Part shown: one piece after another, positions 5,937 to 9,951 of the stretch
Numbering within the stretch: position 1 is the first letter of the stretch
Layout of the letters: the number at the start of each line of letters is the position of its first letter
DNA from: an uncultured Ruminococcus sp.
Lineage (GTDB): Bacteria > Bacillota > Clostridia > Oscillospirales > Ruminococcaceae
Direction: 5' to 3'
NCBI GenBank assembly: GCA_946404705.1
Contig: CAMJES010000054.1
Span: forward strand, 1-9,951
DNA: 9,951 nt
Position numbers and translations under genes: made by a program
The notes under the pieces: model-generated
Seen by the model: the letters and a program-made list of their open reading frames with translations, nothing else
Databases searched by the model: none
Told to the model about the DNA's origin: nothing

Positions 5937-5987
5937 GCCCCCTTTCAGGGAGCAAAGATTGACCGCCTACCGTTTAGGTATGCCCTC
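5937..5987 (-). promoter_or_regulatory. Structured leader of the toxin mRNA with pairable Shine-Dalgarno
   Basis: On the minus strand GCTCCC (5948-5953) can pair with GGGGGC (5937-5942, one G-U), hiding the ribosome site in a small hairpin. Alternatively the same GCTCCC could pair with GAGGGC at the predicted 5' end (5982-5987). Two exclusive folds around the ribosome site are typical of type I toxin mRNAs that become translatable only after processing or refolding. Confidence 0.5.
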
Positions 5988-5993
5988 AACAAT

Positions 5994-6022
5994 ATTCTAT
6001 CACTTATATAGTATTTTGTCAA
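5994..6022 (-). promoter_or_regulatory. Promoter of the toxin mRNA
   Basis: On the minus strand: TTGACA (6017-6022), 17-nt spacer, TAGAAT (5994-5999). The predicted start near 5987 places the leader hairpin at the very 5' end of the transcript. Confidence 0.8.
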
Positions 6023-6052
6023 TTATTTTCATAAAAAGCGTAGTTCGAAAAT

Positions 6053-6096
6053 AAGGGTGCATATCACGAACTGAATTTTTCGTGATATGCACCCTT
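6053..6096. terminator. Long bidirectional hairpin terminator
   Basis: A perfect 18-bp stem (6053-6070 with 6079-6096) with an 8-nt loop. On the plus strand GATATTTTTAT follows; on the minus strand TATTTTCG follows. It lies about 44 nt past the Ca2+-ATPase stop codon, so it most likely ends that minus-strand transcript. It also insulates the toxin promoter, which begins 31 bp further on. Confidence 0.8.
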
Positions 6097-6137
6097 GATA
6101 TTTTTATAACAAAATTACAATTATTTATTAATTTCGC

Positions 6138-6149
6138 AATTACGCATTA
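6138..6149 (-). repeat. Right arm of the 12-bp inverted repeat, supplying the ATPase stop codon
   Basis: AATTACGCATTA, the exact reverse complement of 5627-5638. Read on the minus strand it encodes the last residues and TAA stop (6140-6142) of the Ca2+-ATPase, so the repeat reaches into the 3' end of that gene. Confidence 0.7.
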
Positions 6150-8803
6150 CGAATTAAGCATTGCAAAAGCGGTGCAAATATCGCAAATCCGAAAGCTATT
6201 GCAAGCTGCTGTCCCGAAAGTGCGGCTGTCGAAAAAATTATCTGCATAAACGGCACATATATTGCCGCAAAAATTATGCATAGTGAGGATAGTGCTGCCA
6301 ATATTAGCTTCGGGTTATTGAAATACGGCACGGTGAAGATGTTCTTCGTTTCCGATTTACACTCAAAAACGTGCGCAAGCTGCGTCATTACAAGCGTGAA
6401 AAGTGCTGCCGTTCGTGCGGTTTCTATACTGCCCGACATATAATTCGTCAGCATAAAGCAGCCGAGGGTACACACCCCTATCATGATACCTCTGAATATG
6501 ATCTTTTTCATCAGTCCGCCCGAGAAAAAGCTTTCGTTTGCTTTTCTCGGCGGTTTATTCATACATTCATGCTCCGTTGGCTCTACCCCGAGCGCAACGG
6601 CAGGCAGTCCGTCCGTTGCAAGGTTCACAAGAAGCAGCTGTGTGGGCAGCAGGACAACGGGCATTCCCAGTATTATGCCGAGGAACATTGTCAGCACCTC
6701 GCCTATATTGCAGGAGAGCAGATAACGCACGAATTTGCGTATATTTGCATAAATTCCGCGGCCTTGCTCGACCGCCTTGACGAGCGTTGCAAAGTTATCG
6801 TCAAGCAGCACGACATCGGCGGCTTCTTTGGTTACGTCTGTTCCCGTGATGCCCATTGCAACGCCTATTGACGCTTCTTTAACCGCAGGAGCGTCGTTCA
6901 CTCCGTCGCCTGTCATTGTAACGATATCGCCCCTGCGCTTGAAAGCACGGACGATACGCAGCTTATCCTCGGGCGTTGCTCTGGCATAAACTGCAACTTT
7001 TCCGATAACATCGTCAAGCTCGTTATCGGAAAGTGCGGCAAGCTCCGAGCCTGTCATAACGATATCTCCACCGCGTAGAATTCCTGATTTTTTCGCGATT
7101 GCGGCGGCTGTGTTCTTGTGGTCACCCGTTATCATTACCGTTCGGATATGCGCCTTGCGGCAGAGCTTTACGGCTTCTATCGCCTCGGCGCGCGGAGGGT
7201 CGGTCATTCCTGCAAGCCCGAGGAAAACATTTCCGCTTTCGCAGTCTTTACTGTTGTCATCAAGATTTTTCTCGCAGAGCGCAAGCACACGGAGAGCTTC
7301 TTCCGTAAGTTTGTCATGCTCGGCTTCAATTCGGCGGCGCAATAACGGTGTGAGCGGCTTAACGCCGTCCTTGGTCATTATAAATGAACACCGTGGGAGA
7401 ATAACGTCCAAAGCGCCTTTTGTAAAAGCAACTCTTCCCGAGCCGCTTTTGCATATAACGGTCATGCAGCGCGTTTCGCTGTCAAAGGGTATCTCTTCGG
7501 CTTTGCGGAAGCTGTGGTGAAGCTTTTCCGCGGTCACTCCCGATTTTGCCGCCATAATAAGCAGGGCGATCTCCGTAGGGTCGCCTGCGGTCTTCCATTC
7601 GTTCGGCTTTCCGTATGCTTTGAGCTGACCGCGTTCACGCTGCGAAATCTCCGCAGGCGCGCTTATATCTGCGTTTGTGCAGAGAGCCGCGCAGTTCATA
7701 AGCTCTGTCAGAGCCTTGTCGGCGCTTGGGTTGACATTTCTGCCGTTTTCGTTTATTCCGCCTTTCATAGTGTAGCCATTGCCCGAGATATCGTATAATT
7801 TTTCGCCGCAGTACACTTTTGTAACGGTCATTTTGTTTTCGGTGACAGTACCCGTTTTGTCGGTGCATATTACCGATGCGCAGCCGAGCGTTTCTACCGA
7901 GTGCAGCTTATGTACAAGCGCTTTCTGTGCAAGCATACGGCGGACAGCGAGCGCAAGCGCGATAGTTACGGTCGCGGGCAGTCCCTCGGGGATAGCGGCA
8001 ATGGCAACGGAAATTCCTGTCATAAGCATATTGAACGGCGGTTCTCCGTGGAGAATTCCTGCGCCTGCAACGATCACGCAGACAGCCGTGCAGATTATCG
8101 CAACCACTTTGCCAAGCTCGCCGAGCCGCTTCTGCAAGGGTGTTTCCTCTTCATCAATATCGGTCAGCATACCCGATATCTTTCCGACCTGAGCGGAAAG
8201 TCCCGTTGCGATAACTTTTGCGAGCGCAGTTCCTTTCGTGATAACAGTTCCGCTGTAAACAATGTTGGATTTGCCGATAGCGTTGTCGGCATCGTCGGGA
8301 CTTCCCGAAGATTTTGAAACGGGAGCGGATTCACCCGTCAGAATACTTTCCTCGGCGAGCAGCCCTCGACATTCGAGCAATGCCGCATCCGCAGGAACTT
8401 TGTCACCTGCTTCGAGCGAGATAACATCTCCCGGAACGAGCAGCGCTGCAGGAAGCTCGGTCAGATGTCCGTCACGGTAGACCTTTGCAGTCGGCGCAGT
8501 CATATTTTTCAGCGCAATAAGCGTTTTTTCGGTTTTGTACTCCTGAATAAAGCCTAAAATAGCATTCAGAAGCACTATTATAATAATAGTAAGTGCGTCA
8601 TAGACTTCGCCGAGGAAAACCGACACCGCCGTTGCTATCAGCAGGATTATTACCATAACGTCACGAAACTGCCCGAGGAAAATTTTTATCGGTGCAGTTT
8701 TTTTCTTGCTTGCAAGGCGGTTTTCGCCGTACCGCAGCAGTCGTTCTTCCGCAGCGGATGATGAAAGACCGAGCGCTGAGCTGTTTTTAATGCTTTCTGC
8801 CAT
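6140..8803 (-). CDS. P-type (P2) calcium-transporting ATPase
   Basis: An 887-residue P-type ATPase that would export Ca2+ from the cytoplasm using ATP. Landmarks in order: cation N-terminal domain (about 5-60), actuator loop with TGES (156-159), M4 PEGLP (272-276), phosphorylation site DKTGT with Asp315, nucleotide-domain KGA (462-464), TGD (559-561), hinge TGDGVNDAPA (631-640), and a C-terminal transport domain to 885. Ca2+ site residues match SERCA: Glu273 in M4, Asn699 and Glu702 in M5 (CNIGEV), and Asn727, Thr730 and Asp731 in M6 (NLATDGLPA). The M8 position that holds Glu908 in SERCA appears to be Gln808 (LVMTQLAHVFE), as in plasma-membrane pumps. That suggests one Ca2+ per cycle and rules out a clear SERCA-like site I. 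The ATG at 8803 has GGGAGAG 7 nt upstream. The last two residues and the stop lie in a repeat arm. The transcript ends at the 6053-6096 hairpin. Confidence 0.93.
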   Translation of the reverse strand: MAESIKNSSALGLSSSAAEERLLRYGENRLASKKKTAPIKIFLGQFRDVMVIILLIATAVSVFLGEVYDALTIIIIVLLNAILGFIQEYKTEKTLIALKNMTAPTAKVYRDGHLTELPAALLVPGDVISLEAGDKVPADAALLECRGLLAEESILTGESAPVSKSSGSPDDADNAIGKSNIVYSGTVITKGTALAKVIATGLSAQVGKISGMLTDIDEEETPLQKRLGELGKVVAIICTAVCVIVAGAGILHGEPPFNMLMTGISVAIAAIPEGLPATVTIALALAVRRMLAQKALVHKLHSVETLGCASVICTDKTGTVTENKMTVTKVYCGEKLYDISGNGYTMKGGINENGRNVNPSADKALTELMNCAALCTNADISAPAEISQRERGQLKAYGKPNEWKTAGDPTEIALLIMAAKSGVTAEKLHHSFRKAEEIPFDSETRCMTVICKSGSGRVAFTKGALDVILPRCSFIMTKDGVKPLTPLLRRRIEAEHDKLTEEALRVLALCEKNLDDNSKDCESGNVFLGLAGMTDPPRAEAIEAVKLCRKAHIRTVMITGDHKNTAAAIAKKSGILRGGDIVMTGSELAALSDNELDDVIGKVAVYARATPEDKLRIVRAFKRRGDIVTMTGDGVNDAPAVKEASIGVAMGITGTDVTKEAADVVLLDDNFATLVKAVEQGRGIYANIRKFVRYLLSCNIGEVLTMFLGIILGMPVVLLPTQLLLVNLATDGLPAVALGVEPTEHECMNKPPRKANESFFSGGLMKKIIFRGIMIGVCTLGCFMLTNYMSGSIETARTAALFTLVMTQLAHVFECKSETKNIFTVPYFNNPKLILAALSSLCIIFAAIYVPFMQIIFSTAALSGQQLAIAFGFAIFAPLLQCLIRNA

Positions 8804-8853
8804 TTTTATTCTCTCCCAATATGAAATAGTGCAGTTGGTTTGCTTTGTTTCTA

Positions 8854-8880
8854 ATTATATTCGGACAGGTCGGTAAAAAT
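8854..8880 (-). promoter_or_regulatory. Possible promoter of the Ca2+-ATPase gene
   Basis: A perfect TATAAT lies on the minus strand at 8854-8859, 50 nt before the start codon. The expected -35 region reads TCATTT, a poor match. A weak or activator-dependent promoter is possible. No other good candidate is visible in this leader. Confidence 0.35.
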
Positions 8881-8909
8881 GACGAACAGCAAGGATACAC
8901 AAATTAAAG

Positions 8910-8927
8910 TGCGGCGTTTTTGCCGCA
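8910..8927. other. Small hairpin in the ATPase-nfnA divergent region
   Basis: TGCGGC and GCCGCA form a 6-bp stem around GTTTTT. It has no T-run and no known operator match. The rest of the 298-bp divergent region (8804-9101) holds the two promoters and a run of A/T-rich sequence (8968-8984), with no gene that I can support. Confidence 0.3.
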
Positions 8928-9010
8928 GCAATATCAGCGGTTCCATTAGTTTAACGTGAAAAGATGTATTTTTTTATACAAAAATTACGTCAGAATTTGC
9001 TCGGCAGTTG

Positions 9011-9039
9011 TTGACTTTAGCATTTTTTTGAGGTATAAT
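9011..9039 (+). promoter_or_regulatory. Sigma-A promoter of nfnA
   Basis: TTGACT (9011-9016), 17-nt spacer and perfect TATAAT (9034-9039). Expected start is near 9046, giving a 56-nt leader before the ATG at 9102. Confidence 0.88.
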
Positions 9040-9101
9040 AAAATTATAGCATTATGCCACATAGGGAGAATGCGGTTATTTTTTTGTAAAGGAATGAGAT
9101 A

Positions 9102-9903
9102 ATGTATAAGATTGTTCGCAAAAAAGAGCTTAACCCAACTGTTACGCTCATGGACATCGAAGCACCCATGATCGCCAAAAAGGCTGAACCGGGTCAGTTT
9201 ATCATCCTCAGAGTAGACGAGGACGGCGAGCGTATTCCGCTCACAGTTGCAGATTTTGACAGAGAAAAGGGTACTGTCACTATTATTTTCCAGATCGTAG
9301 GTGCTACTACCGAAAAGCTCAACCATAAGAACGAGGGAGAATACATACAGGACTTTGTAGGCCCTCTCGGTGTTGCTTCCCATACCGAAGGACTTAAAAA
9401 GGTCGCTGTTGTCGGCGGCGGCGTAGGCTGTGCTATCGCATATCCTATCGCAAAGAAGCTCCATAACCTCGGCTGTGAAGTTCACTCTGTTGTCGGCTTC
9501 AGAAATAAGGATCTCGTTATCCTTGAGGACGAGTTCAATGCTGTTTCCGATAAGCTCTGTATGATGACGGACGACGGTTCTCACGGCGAAAAGGGTCTTG
9601 TTACCGAGGCTCTGCGCAAGCTTATCGAAAGCGGCGAAAAGTACGATGAGGTCATCGCTATCGGCCCTCTCGTTATGATGAAGTTTGTTGTTGCTGTTAC
9701 AAAGGAATTCGGCATCAAGACTGTTGTTTCCATGAACCCGATCATGATCGACGGAACAGGAATGTGCGGCGGCTGCCGTCTTACAGTCGGCGGAGAAACC
9801 AAGTTTGCCTGCGTTGACGGCCCCGACTTTGACGGCTTCCTCGTTGACTTTGACGAGGCTATGGACAGAGGTTCAATGTATAAGCCGTTTGAACGCCATA
9901 AGC
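9102..9903 (+). CDS. nfnA: NfnA-type FAD/[2Fe-2S] subunit (ferredoxin-NADP+ transhydrogenase; C-terminus cut)
   Basis: The first 267 residues of a sulfide/dihydroorotate-dehydrogenase-like FAD/NAD-binding protein, nearly full length (about 280). With NfnB it forms the soluble complex that couples NADH and reduced ferredoxin to NADP+ reduction (NfnAB). Visible are the flavin-binding beta-barrel with RIPLTVAD (44-51), the nucleotide-binding loop VVGGGVGCAIAYP (103-115), IGPLVMM (187-193), and the iron-sulfur segment DGTGMCGGC...FAC with Cys222, Cys225 and Cys237. Asp217 precedes the cysteines; as I recall, the Thermotoga NfnA cluster uses three Cys and one Asp. The ATG has AAAGGA 8 nt upstream. 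PyrK is the main alternative, but the C-terminal GPDFDGFLVDFDEAM is NfnA/SudB-like. The following gene, expected to be nfnB, is lost where adapter begins. The residues QIGRAHV after Lys267 are adapter-derived. Confidence 0.9.
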
Positions 9904-9951
9904 AGATCGGAAGAGCACACGTCTGAACTCCAGTCACCGGCTATGATATCT
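9904..9951 (+). other. Illumina TruSeq index-side adapter (artefact)
   Basis: AGATCGGAAGAGC onward matches the TruSeq index adapter through 9937. It is followed by CGGCTATG (9938-9945), which fits the dual-index i7 barcode D709. The last six bases, ATATCT, only loosely match the expected ATCTCG. None of this is genomic. It truncates nfnA. Confidence 0.97.

Noticed and set aside
6371..8480. Several plus-strand open frames across the ATPase
   Set aside because: All are shadows of the 887-residue P-type ATPase, whose motifs run unbroken on the minus strand.
9581..9937. 118-residue minus-strand open frame at the right end
   Set aside because: It opens inside adapter sequence and is antisense to nfnA.
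1..9951. CRISPR array, prophage or insertion-sequence genes
   Set aside because: No regularly spaced direct repeats, transposase, integrase or phage structural frames were seen.

Overview
The window is a piece of a low-to-mid GC Firmicutes chromosome, most likely a gut Clostridia member of the Ruminococcaceae/Oscillospiraceae type. The evidence is the purine-rich Shine-Dalgarno sites, sigma-A promoters with 17-nt spacers, a CIRCE operator, an NfnA-type electron-bifurcation subunit, and CmpB and DUF2871 family membrane proteins. The exact taxon is inference. Both ends are Illumina library adapter (1-47 and 9904-9951), so about 9.86 kb is biological. Both terminal genes are cut by adapter and carry false terminal residues.

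Layout. On the minus strand: the N-terminal part of a TrkH/KtrB potassium transporter (48-459) with its promoter, then a CmpB-type membrane protein (724-1641) with promoter and a strong terminator. On the plus strand: a tRNA-Ser(CGA) (1984-2072) with promoter, a structured leader and a terminator. Next is a three-gene membrane/acetyltransferase cluster whose first gene, a DUF2871 protein, is broken by two frameshifts and a nonsense codon (2185-2608). It is followed by an uncharacterised four-helix membrane protein (2608-3069) and a GNAT acetyltransferase (3082-3564). Then comes htpG (3713-5623), the bacterial Hsp90, under a promoter overlapped by a perfect CIRCE operator (HrcA control). On the minus strand is a large P-type Ca2+-ATPase (6140-8803). 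Diverging from it is nfnA (9102-9903, cut), the FAD/[2Fe-2S] subunit of the ferredoxin:NADP+ transhydrogenase.

The most interesting region is the roughly 520-bp stretch between the convergent htpG and ATPase genes. It is bounded by a perfect 12-bp inverted repeat (5627-5638 and 6138-6149) and holds a compact type I toxin-antitoxin-like locus. A 28-codon hydrophobic peptide gene lies on the minus strand (5844-5930) with its own promoter and a leader whose Shine-Dalgarno can be paired. Converging on it is a consensus promoter for a short plus-strand antisense RNA (about 5766-5858) whose terminator hairpin overlaps the toxin stop codon. Both RNAs begin with related hairpins. The layout resembles par/Fst and txpA/ratA loci. 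The same stretch holds two further palindromic elements, one of them an 18-bp-stem bidirectional terminator.
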